Source: Macrocystis pyrifera
Lineage: Eukaryota; Sar; Phaeophyceae; Laminariales; Laminariaceae
DNA: 64,000 nucleotides
Assembly: GCA_031763025.1 (NCBI GenBank)
Contig: JASSKH010000026.1
Span: forward strand, 1,984,001-2,048,000
Direction of reading: 5' to 3'
Shown here: positions 10,252 to 21,028 of the stretch, in pieces
Position numbering within the stretch: the first letter of the stretch is position 1
Layout: every line of letters starts with the position of its first letter
Position numbers and translations under genes: made by a program
The notes under the pieces: model-generated
What the model saw: only the letters and a program-made list of their open reading frames with translations
Database searches by the model: none
Told to the model about the DNA's origin: nothing

Positions 10252-10820
10252 TACAAGTTGAGGATGACGGTGACACCCCCATGCTGGTATATGTAGACAC
10301 AAGTGTCGGACTTCAGCGGGATGAAACCGATGACCTTGAGGACGGGATCAATGATATGGAACCAGTTCCCGGGGCTCTGAGCTAGCCCATAGAGGCTTTT
10401 CTCCAGCCTCATGACCAGAGGGCCTCCATCCTTGTCCTTGGTCTGGTAGCCAGGTGGCTGAGCTACAAATACTTCCTCTTGAATGTCGGCATACAGAAAA
10501 GCAGTTTTCACGTCCAGCTGAAATACCTCCAGATCCAGCTCCGCTGCAATTGCTAGCACCATTCGGATGCTTTGCAGACGGCAAACCGGAGCAAACGTAC
10601 TGCCGCAGTCCAGGCCCGGAACCTGGTTCCAGCCTTGAGCCACAACCCGCGCTTTGTATGAGTTATCAGCTTTACGCTTCAGAACCCGCCTGGAGTTGAT
10701 GACTTTCTGTCCCGGAGGAACAGATGATCGCGGTACCAGCTTGTACACTCCTAGTTCGTTCAGACTGGCCATTTCTTTGTCCGCGGCAGCTCCCCAAAAC
10801 TTAGCGTCTGGAAGCTTCAT
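10252..10820 (-). pseudogene. C1 reverse transcriptase N-terminal half
   Basis: This part of C1 Pol runs from MKLPDAKFWGAAADKEMASL to GGVTVILNLY, where C2 interrupts it. Motifs are those of copia RT: INSRRVLKRKADNSYKARVV, STFAPVCRLQSIRMVLAIAA, VFQLDVKTAFLYADIQEEVF, QPPGYQ, EKSLYGLAQSPGNWF. The catalytic Asp in QLDVKTAFL is present, while the VDD pair lies in the other half. The frame is offset by one base from the integrase frame: a missing G in CTGAAGCC (near 10823) gives a TGA at 10817. The original reading was presumably SMLEAMKLPDAK. I infer the missing base; it is not seen. Confidence 0.9.
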
Positions 10821-12300
10821 GGCTTCAGCATTGACTTGGGGACTCCCGGCTGCATGGTCTGTACAGCATACGCGTACTCCACGAATCTAGACATGCCGTT
10901 CTTGTGAGCTACGTCCTGGCACTCCCCCTTCGTGATGTACGCAAAGCCGAGCCGTCTCAGTTCGCTAAGTGTTCTGGCGTTAGGTTGGCTTGAGGCAGAT
11001 CTGGTCACGGCCGGTGTAATGGCGCAACCTCCGCGCGACGCAGAACCACCACGTGAAGAACCACCACGCGAAGAACCACCACGCGAAGAACCTCCACGCG
11101 AAGAACCTCCACGCGAAGAACCACCACGCGCAGAACCACCAGGCGTAGCACCAGACGGCGTAGATCCCGATGGCGAAGCGGAAGGGCTCACTCCCCCAGG
11201 CGAAGCAGGCGGGGTAGGAGCAACAGGGCTAACGCCAATATCGCGATCGGTGACATCACGTATTCGTTCCAAAAAGTCGGTCACTAACGGCTCTGCTGCA
11301 GCGTCCAGGTTAGGAGAAGGCGAACCGATATCTTGATTAGACGTGTATTCACGCACATCCCTTACCAAGTCGTCACTTTCGTCGTACGTGAACTTGCTGT
11401 TGTCGAAACCACCGACCTCCACGCGAGGCAGTGCAGAGGGCGTCTCAATGAAGACAATATTTCGACTCTCTCTGACACGTTTCGTCGCTGGGTTGTAGAC
11501 CCGGTAAGACTTGCTGTCTGTGCTATATCCAACCAGGCGTCCTTCCCAAGCACGCGGCTCCAATTTCTTGGTGTGGGTCTCTACGTGTACAAACGACCTA
11601 GCCCCGATAACTCGAATGTTCCCGAGGTAAGCATCGTTGCCGTAGAGTGCCTTGTAGGGCGTACCGTTGCTCAACGCCGCATGTGGGACCCGGTTGCTCA
11701 GGTAGACTGCAGTCAGCATCAACTCCCCCCAGAGAAAACTCGGGAGACCCGAATCAGCAAGCAAACAGCGCACGATACCAGCAAGCGTTCGACCTGCCCG
11801 CTCGTTTGCGCCGATCTGCTGAGGGGTATTGGTAGAAGCAAACTCCAACTTGACGCCGATGTTTAGACAGTACTGGTGGAACTCCTCACTCGTAAACTCC
11901 GTACCTTTATCCCCTCTCAGGCGGACTAAACGCTCTCCGTACGAAATCACGACGGCCTTGTTGAACAGCACGAGGGAGTCGACGGTGTGTGTCTTGCTCT
12001 TGATGAGGTAAATCTCCTTCCACTTCGTCAGCTGATCAACAAACTTGGTGACGTAGGTGTAGCCACCCAGTGCCGGAGGGTTGATCGGTCCCATGGTGTC
12101 AACAGAGACATGTTCAAACGGCCGCTGGACGTCATACGACGCTTGTTTCGGGTGGGGTTGCTGCTCACTCTTGCCGAATGGGCAGACGTCGCACGGCGTC
12201 AGGTCACCGTTGTACTCAACACCGCTGTGCGGCATCTTCCGAAGAACTTCCATGCTGTTGCGGTTGGCATGCCCCATGCGACGGTGTCACAGGTCAGCAG
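10817..12300 (-). pseudogene. C1 integrase
   Basis: Copia integrase that joins cDNA ends to chromosomal DNA. The order is: GAG-pre-integrase zinc motif (HRRMGH then CDVCPFGK, an HHCC arrangement, near 12195-12290); catalytic core with Asp in HVSVDTMGP (about 12098), Asp in RLRGDKGTEF (about 11909) and Glu in GANERAGRT (about 11801). The second pair has the classic D-35-E spacing. Then comes the TPYKALYGN region and a long Ser/Gly/Pro linker with pentapeptide repeats. A stop codon separates it from the protease just before HRRMGH (VSADL stop). All three catalytic acids are intact, so decay is recent. The C-terminal frame ends at a TGA (10817) caused by a one-base loss. Confidence 0.93.
11035..11142 (-). 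repeat. 15-bp coding tandem repeat (RGGSS) in C1
   Basis: About seven 15-bp units of the type CGCGAAGAACCACCA keep the frame and encode RGGSS pentapeptides in the integrase-RT linker. It is a short in-frame minisatellite, not a CRISPR array, because no unique spacers separate the units. Confidence 0.9.
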
Positions 12301-13219
12301 AAACCACCTTTAAGGCAGCACCGCTAGGCTTCACGGAGGTACCAGCACGGTTTTCGATCGCGACAGCGATGGAGCACATGATTTGTCCGGTCGTTGCGTC
12401 GACGCCTAGAGTCTTCATCGGCACAACGAGGTCGCCCTTTTCGAACCTCGGTTTCTCCGGGTAGAACAGTGCAGCCATCCCCTCCACCATGGCCATGGAG
12501 ACGGAAAACAGGTTCGTTCCCAGCCCAGGGACGATGATTGCACGAAAGGAGAAATCCTGGTTGTTCCCACCATCATCGGTAAAGGTGCCGTTGACGGTGC
12601 CTGCAGCTACCCCGTACAGGGTGTGCTTTCCAGCTGCGACGATCTGGTGGGGAAACTGAAGAGGTTCATAGTCCCGCATTGAGGCTAGCAGTCCCGGGGT
12701 CAGCTCCGGATCGACGAAGTTGAATGATGCCCCGCTGTCCACCAATAGCTCAATGTAGGTGCCGTCGGTACGAAGCCCACCTTCACCTGACAGGTCAGGA
12801 GTACTCGCCATGAGCGCTCGAAAACCCCCATCGGGTAGACGGTAGGTCGGTTGTGATGCCGCCTGAGCAGACGCAAGTTCCCCCGATTCAGCCCCGGATT
12901 CCGCGGTGGGAGCCCCATGAGAAAGCGTGGCCGCCGCTGGCAGGGGCACTCCCATCGCGGTGAACGAGTAGCCAAAACCGTTTTGTGTCTGCGGAGGAGG
13001 CGGAGCCACGGGTGCGCTCCCGACATGAGCGAAACCAACAGCCCCCGACTGTGGTTGAGGAAGAGCGGCGGGGTGAGCGCTCCCGACATGAGCGAAACCA
13101 GCGGCACCCGACGGTTGTGGTGGAAAAGCGGCCGGATGTGCGCTCCCGACATGAGCGAAACTGCCTTGCCCCGGAGACTGCAGCATCGCCAGGCGTGCAG
13201 TCAGCGACTGGATCTCTCG
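12287..13219 (-). pseudogene. C1 Gag-protease linker and protease
   Basis: The segment starts with three FAHVGSAHPAA-type repeats in a Pro/Gln-rich linker (about 13020-13160). It then enters a retroviral-type aspartic protease with the signature ELLVDSGASFNFVD near 12735, the copia form D-S-G-A. FRAIIVPGLGTNLFSVSMA follows, a conserved copia block before the pre-integrase domain. The protease would process the Gag-Pol polyprotein. Stops bound the segment on both sides (after ECKA and after VSADL). In an intact copia element these would be sense codons of one ORF. Confidence 0.88.
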
Positions 13220-14104
13220 CTAAGCCTTGCACTCGTTGTCGCTGTGGCTGGTAGTCTTGTGATAGCTGCACCACTTTGGAGAGGGGTCGCCGGCCTTCTT
13301 GCCCTTGTCCTTCCACCGTGACTTTCCCGACTTCGACCGGCTCTTCTTGGCTGGCTTAGGGCAATCTCGCTGGAAGTGTCCGTACTCTTGCAGTTGTGGC
13401 ACCGGTCTTTGCTGGTCGCGGCCATTGCCGCACCACGGCCGGAGACTGCGGGCCCCGACGACTTCCTCGATTGTGCGTCGATAAAGTAATTCACAGCGGT
13501 TCGCTTTATTTCCTTGACATTTGGAAACGGTTGCCGGTAATGCATGTCCCGCATGAAGCTGTAGTCCGACGAGTGAACGAGAGCATTTAACACTAAGTCC
13601 TCGAACGTCTCCTCCCGGCGTGGTCTCACCCATATCTTCAAGCCGAAGTTTTAAGTCGTCCATGGTTGCCAGGAAGTCGATGACGTTCTGACCGTGTCGG
13701 AGCTTGGCAGAGTGGAGTTGCTCCCTGAGGGCTCGCCGGGATTCTTTTGTGTTTCCGGCGAAGCGTTCCTTCAGGGCCGCCCAAGCCGCAGCTCCATTTC
13801 CCATTTCACCCCCAGTCTTCCCTTGAAAAGGCTTCGTGGTAATGTCAGCGGATTCAACTGTGGAGAAGTAAATGAGGGAGAACAACTGGTTGTTCCGACT
13901 TTTCCAGTTTGAAGCTGCTGTAGCAGCGTCCATCCCAGTGCCGCTGGGGCACGATTCTCCGTCAAGAATCTTCAGCAGGTCCTGCGAATGAAGACCCACC
14001 GCCATTCGAAACTTTTCCGCCCAATCGCGGTAGTTCCGTTGATCTTTGCATTGACCAACGGTTTCGAGCGTCTTTTTCAACGCAGTGTAAGGCGATTCTG
14101 TCAT
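13220..14104 (-). pseudogene. C1 Gag
   Basis: The ATG at 14104 starts MTESPYTALKKTLETVGQC. A capsid region typical of copia Gag follows (LFSLIYFSTV, AAWAALKERFAGNTKESRRA, LREQLHSAKLRHGQNVIDFL, MDDLKLRLEDMGE). Two frameshifts, near 13630 and 13395, break the ORF. Read across them, the protein contains a perfect CCHC zinc knuckle (C-H-N-C, E-Y-G-H, F-Q-R-D-C) that would bind RNA, then basic residues and a second Cys/His motif, WCSYHKTTSHSDNEC. The start is chosen because it is the first ATG of the capsid frame, about 890 bp downstream of the 5' LTR. Confidence 0.88.
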
Positions 14105-14992
14105 CGCCTCCCGATCCTTTTCCAGGGAACGGGGCTACGCTAAAGGCGCGTAGGCTTTCCTCACACGCGTAACGCCCCGAGTACCTGAGTATCTCGACGC
14201 GCAAGGGACGGTGCAAGATCTTGTTGCTACACGGATGTAGGCTTCTCAGGATTGCAGCCCTGGAGCTCACAACCCTTGTCCGCCGGACACTCACCAGTAT
14301 CCGCCCAGACTCCTATGCTCCGGGAGACACAGGAATAACCTACCACAGATGACTAGGCTGCGGTGTATGGCGTCGGAGGTGTCAACTCCGGCAACGTCCT
14401 GCAGTCACACGGGTCAGATGCACTGCTCAGACAGGTCGAATCCGCAACCTTACGCACGCACCACAAACCGGTACGAGAAGGTAGTCTTGGATGTAAACCC
14501 TACCTCGCGTGACGACGCACGCGCAGGAAACGTGGAGCACGTTATATTTATTTGATGAGGCTGCCACACCGGATGCACCCAGCCAAGCCAGATCCTCACC
14601 CTTACACACGCTACTGAGTCGGCACCCAGCAGCTAGAAGGTATCTTGGACAGACTACACCTCGCGATACGACACGCGCAGGTGATTTCGAGAAGTCAATT
14701 ACACAGACCCAGAATACCTGAACGGTACTCTGCACATGCGAACCAACAACCCTGCACAACTCTATTCGCCGACCTGAATCAACGCCTAGAAGTTGTACCC
14801 CCGAATGCTTTACACACAGCAGTACCGTACCGAATGTGCAGCCGAGAATCCAGGTGATCAGTCCGGATCCAACAGCAAACGGGTTGACTCAATGTAGACC
14901 TCCAGCAGAAAGCTCCCTCCAGCAGAAGAAACCTCCGCAGAGAAGATGTGTGTATTCACTACACGCACAACTCGAGGCGCATTAACCCAATA
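14105..14992 (-). other. C1 5' leader and primer-binding region
   Basis: About 890 bp of untranslated leader between the 5' LTR and Gag. Directly after the LTR the minus strand reads TTGGGTTAATGCGCC, a candidate primer-binding site, but I cannot name the tRNA. No conserved ORF is seen. Confidence 0.5.
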
Positions 14993-15425
14993 TGGATAAT
15001 TGCGTTGTACCCTGGCAATGTAGACAGAGGCTGTGTCCTCGGTGTTACCCGAGATATGACACCGGGCTAGCGATGGCCCGGGGAGTAAGATACTCCCGTG
15101 CTGTAGAGAGAGAAGAGGTGATAACACGTAAACACTGGCGCTTAGATGGCCAACACACACAGATGTACTCCACAGAGAATGCAAGAGTCCAGACGACGGC
15201 AGCTTCCAGAGATGGATAGGCAGCTAGGATACCATCACGATCCGGATAAAGGTCACATCAGAGAGTGAGATACTCGGTCCTACGAGCAGGGACGATACGG
15301 CTGCTATTCCTCCGCATAATATACGTTACAAGCCGAAACGGTACATAGACTATGATCTACGACACAAGAGCGGTGCTACTTGAACATTGACACAAACATG
15401 GTCATGTGCTAACATTTCCATAACA
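14993..15425 (-). repeat. C1 5' LTR
   Basis: A 433-bp copy of 3940-4373; the only difference noticed is in a GAGAGAAGAAG stretch. It ends TTCCATAACA on the plus strand, followed by the GAGTC duplication. Confidence 0.9.
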
Positions 15426-15430
15426 GAGTC

Positions 15431-16834
15431 ATCTCATCATCATGCCGTTACATGCGACGGAGAGGGGGTGCCCACACATGGTAATATTGTCTTATTAAGA
15501 TCAAGGTCGGGACACTTGTATCCCTGAACAGGTTTGCCTATTAAGTCGGTGCTCGTTGGCACTCACGTGTGTTGTTTGGTTAGAGGTAGAAGAAGAGTAG
15601 CTTCATATTCCTTTCGTGCACGCGGAGACTGAGCCGAGCTCGTGCCTCGCTGGGAAAACCCTTAGTTTTCCATTTACGATACGCCTCCCAAGTACTACAA
15701 ATATGATCCCAATACCTGAACCCAGGTAATTACCGGGTTTTCAGCCTCATTTAAGGCAGTATCATGACACTAGCCCACTCTGACTAGCCGTATATGCAGA
15801 ATTACGGAAAATTCATGGAAACCCCGATTCCACGAACTAAAACATGAGTCGAAGATGCGGCGCCTCAAAACCCACTCCCACGCCTTTGAACGGTGAGGCA
15901 ACGAAGCCGACAAGGTACGGCAAAAAAGTAAGAAAGAAAGGAAGGCCTAGCCCTAAGGGGCAGGAATAAATCGTCACGAAAGCCATCGCCATACCACCCG
16001 CAACGGGGGGGGGGCGAGGAAGTTGCATGGAAAAGCGAAAAATGAACACCAAAAACGAGAAGAAAAATAACACGGGAGACGCGAAGAACCACCTAAACCC
16101 AGCCCATAACTCTGGAAATGCGTCCTGTGCCACAAATGAGTGACCCGATTACCCAGGCCAGCCCCGACACTGAACGGGGGGGTAGACAGGACAAAATACG
16201 CAAAAGCCATCCCCAACCCAACCCAAGAAAAAACAAACCAGAAGTAATTACCGGGCTTTCAGTCTCGTTCAAGGCAGTACCATAGCAGTCTCCCCTGCAA
16301 TAACCTGAGGAGGCTCATCTACTTGATACAAGGATTACCCTGGGCTGTGTAGTCGAACGATATTTTACCCAGCTGTAGCTCATTAGATAAACACCTTCAC
16401 ATTTGGCGTCATACTCGTACTCGTAGGCTTCATGATACACCCAACTCCATCTACTGCCTGCTGCTAAGGTCTTGGGGATTCGGCCGGTCCGGACGGAAGC
16501 TTCCGCCGGGGCTCGGGCGGGGAAACTGGTGGCAGTTCGTCTCTGCGCAACGGGGCTGGACGGCGAAGAAACCGGGGGAAGGGGAAGGAGCGATCGGGTG
16601 ACGGCTCTCTGCGCTAACAACGAGCGAAAGAAACCGGGGGAAGTGGAAGGAGCGATTCGGGGTGACGGCTGGTACGGCCCACGGGGCAACTCTGGTCGAG
16701 TTACTTCCCCCAGCTCTTCCTCGGACGGCGACACCAGAGCCCCCGTTCCAGCGAAGCACGCAATCAGCAAGAGGCAAGTGATCCCCTCGCTGACTGAGGT
16801 TGCTTCTTCCGCCGCGCGTCTTGGTCGTTTGACC
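15431..16834. other. Intergenic or 5' region of the gypsy element
   Basis: No gene is recognised. An imperfect direct repeat of about 45 bp (GTAATTACCGGGTTTTCAGC and onward) occurs at 15725-15771 and 16245-16291. It could be an edge of an unrecognised element. The 5' LTR of the gypsy element must lie here if it survives, but no matching sequence was found at the 3' side. Confidence 0.4.
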
Positions 16835-18401
16835 ATGCTCGATGACCGTGCCATGCCTGTGTCATCTAACCTTGCTCACGACCGAACTCGATCGACTCCG
16901 CCGCCGCCACCGCCGCAAAACAGCACACTGCCGACGTCCAACGGGCGTACAAACGCCTGGGACTGAAGGATATTTCGCGCATTTCTGTCTTGCCTTTCCC
17001 CTCCTCGATCTACCCTTGCGAGGCCGCGCAGCAACTCACGCGTTCGGTCAAGGCCTCCGCCTCTGATATTCTCATGATGTGCAACGATGGCAGCCATGAA
17101 GGCCTTAGTTCTACTAACTGGATCCCCGGTTGGGAGTACCCTCTCAAGAAATCCTTCGCGCGCGCCATCACGCCTGACAAGCCTACGACCGCCCCTCTCA
17201 CTACCTTGATGGATGGTTTTTTTGGACAGGTGTCGCGCGCCCTCGCAGCAGGATCGACGGGACCGGAGGCGTTCAGCTCCTCCTGAGGTTGCTGAGCAAC
17301 CACTTCGACCGCACCAACACGGGGGCCAGCTACACCAAGTTGCATAATTTTGGCGTGGCTAACGGGACCCCTTTTTGCGATTTTAGTCGTGCATGGCGAG
17401 GGGTGGTGTCCGCAGCGACGGGGACTGAGCGTGTTTTGGCACCGAGGGTGGAAGTAGTTCGGATGGCAGTGAACGAGCAGTACCTTAGCTTGATGCCCAC
17501 GCTGTAACCGGGAGTTTTGGCTACCGCATCGAGGCCGTTCGACACTTTGGACGCCATGTGGTTAGCTTTCGAGACTCTTGCGAATAATAAGACACCTGCC
17601 GTCAACGGCGAAAAATATTTTTCTTTGCCTGCTTCTTCGACGGGTGCGCGGTCATCCGCCCCGTCGGGGCCCCGGCCCGCCAATATTGGTCGCGGCCAGG
17701 GCCGGACGTTTCCCCAGTCGCCTTCTTGGCAGACGGGATCGTGCAATAATCCGCTTGTGATGAATGTCCACAAATCCATCCCTGACTGCCTCGACCCGTG
17801 GCTTGACACCTCTTCCAACTGCTGGCCCCTTGAAGAACACCGATATACCGAAGTTCACGCCGTTTGCATGTCCATCCAGGCCGAGGACCCTCCCCTTTGG
17901 AGCGGCCTACTTTCATCGTCCGCTCGCGCAGCCGCCCTCAGCGAAAACCGAGGACGCTATTTAAACTGTCACGAAGACACACACTCTCTTCGACAGTGTA
18001 GACACCCCTTCTTAAACCTTAGTGGTATCTTGAACCCCGACCTCGGAACGCTCGGCGACGACGGCGAGGCGTTCCGTCGTTGGCAAGAACGCATGATCAG
18101 ACACCGCCGCGAGAACAATTCAAGACCGAACAAACACAACCAGAAGAAACACAGGCGTCGTCCCGGCCACTCGCGTGGGCAACATCACGGTCAGGGTCAG
18201 CAAAACAGACAAGGTGACGGCTACAACACACACGCGGCACGAGGACACCCGCAATCTCACTCCGATCATCATGGTGGTGGTTCGACCGCCCCTACTTCTT
18301 CCGCCCCGGCTCCCGTCTCGGGGGTTCGCTACGGTGCCTCGCATACCTCGGGCGGAAACCCGAATGGACGCCAGACAGGCACCTTCCGCGCCGGTAACTG
18401 A
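16835..18401 (+). pseudogene. Gypsy Gag with degenerate zinc knuckle
   Basis: Probable start at the ATG near 16835 (MLDDRAMPVSS). The capsid-like part is read across frameshifts near 16885 and 17275 (VQRAYKRLGLKDISRISVLP, GWEYPLKKSFARAI, LLRLLSNHFDRTNTGA, PFCDFSRAWRGVVSAATG). A stop at 17505 interrupts it before PGVLATASRPFDTLDAMWLA. The C-terminal part has one knuckle, R-Y-L-N-C-H-E-D-T-H-S-L-R-Q-C. The spacing fits CX2CX4HX4C, but the first cysteine is tyrosine (TAT, one G-to-A step from TGT). A basic Gln/His/Arg-rich tail follows (RHRRENNSRPNKHNQKKHRR). The role is particle assembly and RNA packaging, by analogy with other Gags. Confidence 0.7.
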
Positions 18402-19440
18402 CAGGTCGACGGCGGTTCGGCTCCTCCTGCCCGCCCGCCGCCAGCATTGTCGGGAGAAAAAACCTTGACTTCACAAGATGCTCGCGTCCCAGGCTCGCTC
18501 AGTACTCCGCTCCCGCCCCGCGCGTTACTCCGTACTTCGGACCGACGCAGCGACTCGGCTCCACTGCTTTCTCCGGGGAGCCCCAGGGCGCCTTCCCCGA
18601 CGTCGGGGGCCCGCACCTCAAACGCCGCTCCCCTCAACATGGGCACGAGAGCAGGCGCGATAAACGCCTCTCTCCCAAACCACGCACCGCGCAACACGAC
18701 GGGTGTCGCGCCGTCGCGTCGTTTTTTTTCAGCGAGGGTGTCCCCCTCCTACACCTCCCGGCCATGCGGTGGCGGTCGGTTTGAGGTGCGGGAAGGCAAA
18801 CACCGAAACCCCGAGATCTCGGTTGAAGCTCGACTCGGCGTTTCCTCGCAATAACGGTGGCCGCTCCACCCTTTTTCCTATTAAGGAGGGGTCGACAAGA
18901 TTAGCTACCTCGTCCCCCTTCCCCACCAGGTCTACAGGACGGAAGCCCTCTCCGGTGGACCCTTTGTTGCCCCCCACCCGAGCACCGTTCTTGAAGACGT
19001 CTACAGGGTCTGCAGGCCCTCTTTCGTCTTCGCGCACGCCACTCCACGTGCGCAGCGCTCCTTCGGCTCCAGTGGAACAGGAAAAACCTGGCACTGTCCG
19101 TCGAGCCAGTGGTGACTCCACGGCCTCCGGTCAGATCAACCGCACAGCATACCCGTTAAATTCGGAAGAATCGCAGCTCTCGTCAAGCAGAACGGGTTCA
19201 GAGCCCCCTGCCCCCTTTGGTCCAGGACAGAGATCATCGGGCGCAGCAAGAGAACCTTCTGGCGATTTTTTGCCTACGGGCAATGGTGACACAGAGCCAG
19301 TATACGTGGAACCGGACTCGTCTCGTGCACCAGGGGCTCAGTGTTCTCAGAGAAGCACACTCCCCCCCCCACAAGCCGCAACTGCGGCCACCGACGACTC
19401 GGCCCCGTCGGTTTTTGACCCTACTCTCGAGTATACAACG
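18402..19440 (+). pseudogene. Pro/Ser-rich linker between Gag and NADAR
   Basis: Open in frame with Gag after a TGA at 18399, then shifted one frame between about 18760 and 18890. It runs as a disordered Pro/Ser/Thr/Arg-rich segment (PLPPRALLRTSDRR, SSSRTPLHVRSAPSAPVEQE, PPPQAATAATDDSAPSVFDP) into the NADAR domain. No fold or motif is recognised. Its GC bias and composition match the surrounding gypsy coding region. Confidence 0.5.
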
Positions 19441-19972
19441 GAGCGGGTGGTACTGTTCTGGCAGCCCCCCTCTTATTTTTCGCAGTGGTCCCCCTCGTGT
19501 TTTGTCATCGACGATGTGTCATATTCCTGCGCGGAGCAGTATATGATGGCTGAAAAGGCTCGCCTTTTCCAGGACCACGGCACAACGGAGCGGATAGTGG
19601 CCTCGCCAGACCCACGCGAGCACAAACGCCTTGGTCGAGGCGCGCATAACTTCGACTGCGCTATCTGGGACCGTGTTCGGGGAAGACGCCGTCCTTGCTA
19701 GTAATTTTGCCAAATTCTCGCAGAACCCGGTCACGAAGCAGCACCTATTGAGCACTGGCACCAAATTTTTGGCTGAAGCCAGCCCTTTTGATGCCGTGTG
19801 GGGCTTCGGTCTGCGGGCAGACGACCCCGAAGCTAACGACCCCTCTCGGTGGCATGGAAAAATTTGCTCGGTAAAGTTTTTTTCCGCCGTTCGCGACACC
19901 TTCCGATCAAGTAGGCCGGGTTGGCACACCCCGCCTCCTCTCATCAATTCTGCACCCCCCAACCAGACCTGA
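19441..19972 (+). pseudogene. NADAR (YbiA-like) domain inside the gypsy polyprotein
   Basis: The frame reads RVVLFWQPPSYFSQW, CFVIDDVSYSCAEQYMMAEK, ARLFQD, PREHKRLGRGAHNFDCAIWD, then after a one-base shift ASNFAKFSQNPVTKQHLLST, LAEASPFDAVWGFGLRADDP and SRWHGKICS. These are the consecutive conserved blocks of the NADAR family, full length at about 150 residues. Characterised NADAR/YbiA proteins act on N-glycosidic or ADP-ribosyl bonds, including removal of ADP-ribose from guanine in DarT-type systems. The only lesion is an extra G in the GGGG run near 19678-19681; with three Gs the frame is continuous (WDRVREDAVLASNF). It lies between Gag and protease. Its function in the element is unknown. 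Confidence 0.88.
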
Positions 19973-20041
19973 CAGAATTCATGAGATTACACCAGCGCCG
20001 CCCCGCCCTTTGGCTGAGCCCTCGCTTGCCCAGGTCCTCCT

Positions 20042-20600
20042 TTGGAGTTTTCGACCTATTTTTCTGACGCGCCGGCTGATCACAGCCCCGAGATTTTGGC
20101 TGTCGCACCTAGTGTCGACCCCTCCCTCGCGCTGCCAGAACATGGCTCCTGCCTCGTCGGGGGCACCATTACCCTCGATGACGCCTCTTTTACAACGAAA
20201 ATCGCGATTCTCAGGGGAGCTGGCGTTCTTGCACCTTTTGATTGCGTGGCGCTTCTTGACACTGGTTCCCCGCAGACTTTCACCCGACGAGATGTTTTGG
20301 ATCGCATGCACTCGGTTGGTGCGGCATCCCTCGTGTGCGAGCAGAAAGGGGCCCCTCGTTCTTGGGGGGGGGTTGGCGGATCGGCCCCTCTGAAGACTTC
20401 GACGAGTGTGCGCCTGAGCGTTCAATTATTTCGAGAAAATGAGCCTACTTGCTCCCTCGCAGTTTGGGCCTACGTGGTCCCCCCCTCGGTGATGCAGCAT
20501 GCTGTACTATTAGGACGTGACAGCTGGATGCGTTTAATAGCCGCTCCTACCGCTCTCTGCCACCTCGGCCGTCTGATCAACGCGTTTTTGGCGAGCTAGA
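20042..20600 (+). pseudogene. Gypsy aspartic protease
   Basis: A retropepsin-like domain with catalytic signature VALLDTGSPQTF (D-T-G, Asp codon at about 20258) and the later conserved block HAVLLGRDSW (about 20500), the usual (I/L)LG-x-D motif before the second lobe. It would cleave the polyprotein. Upstream, three in-frame stops separate it from NADAR (19970-20030), so its N-terminus is uncertain. After GRDSWMR the frame shifts by one base near 20533 in TTTAATAG. The continuation (NSRSYRSLPPRPSDQRVFGE) leads into the linker. Confidence 0.85.
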
Positions 20601-21028
20601 GTTAGTTCACCACGCCCCGACAGGCATGTCCGTGTACGCCATCGACCCCGCCGCTTCGGGTGGAGGCTTCCATCTACGCTACGAGGGCGCAGCAGGCGTC
20701 ACCCTGTCCGACGATCCCCAGCTGCTTGCTGTTAACTTTGTTCGAAGCGATGGCTCCCCGGCCCTCACTGGACACTACTTGGTCGACATGATGCCCCAGC
20801 CCGACCTACCCTCGGTCGAGGAGCACTTCGTCTCCCCCGGACGACAGGTTCTTCCCCTCGTTGGAGTGGCGGCCCTCGAGCCGGGGGATGTCCTCGGCGT
20901 CGCCCACGCCTCACTGCTGAGCGTTCCGCTGGACGTTTTGCAGCAGGACAACCGAGCCCCCAGCCCTCCCTCCGGACTAGGTGAGGTGTGTTCGGTTCCA
21001 GCAGTTACTGCCCCCCCCCTCGCAGCTC
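20601..21028 (+). pseudogene. Protease-RT linker of the gypsy element
   Basis: An open segment of about 140 residues (LELVHHAPTGMSVYAIDPAA, SGGGFHLRYEGAAGVTLSDD, HYLVDMMPQPDLP, VGVAALEPGDVLGVAHASLL) with no recognised domain. It ends at VTAPPLAA, where the 378-bp insertion interrupts. Reading resumes in the same frame at APASPSPALLERLTSEQ. Confidence 0.6.

Larger units (their letters stand above)
3930..15430 (-). mobile_element. Ty1/copia retrotransposon C1, interrupted by C2
   Basis: A complete but interrupted copia element on the minus strand. LTRs lie at 3940-4373 and 14993-15425, with GAGTC at both outer flanks (3930-3934, 15426-15430) as the likely 5-bp target duplication. The two LTRs differ by only about one short indel, which implies recent insertion. 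Order on the minus strand: 5' LTR, leader, Gag, protease, integrase, RT, [C2 insertion], remainder of RT, RNase H, polypurine tract, 3' LTR. Integrase before RT is diagnostic of copia. Several frameshifts and stops, besides the C2 insertion, make it non-functional. Confidence 0.9.

Noticed and set aside
16315..16854. Minus-strand frame of 179 codons upstream of the gypsy Gag
   Set aside because: No recognisable domain, and the plus strand is equally open over the same GC-rich stretch.
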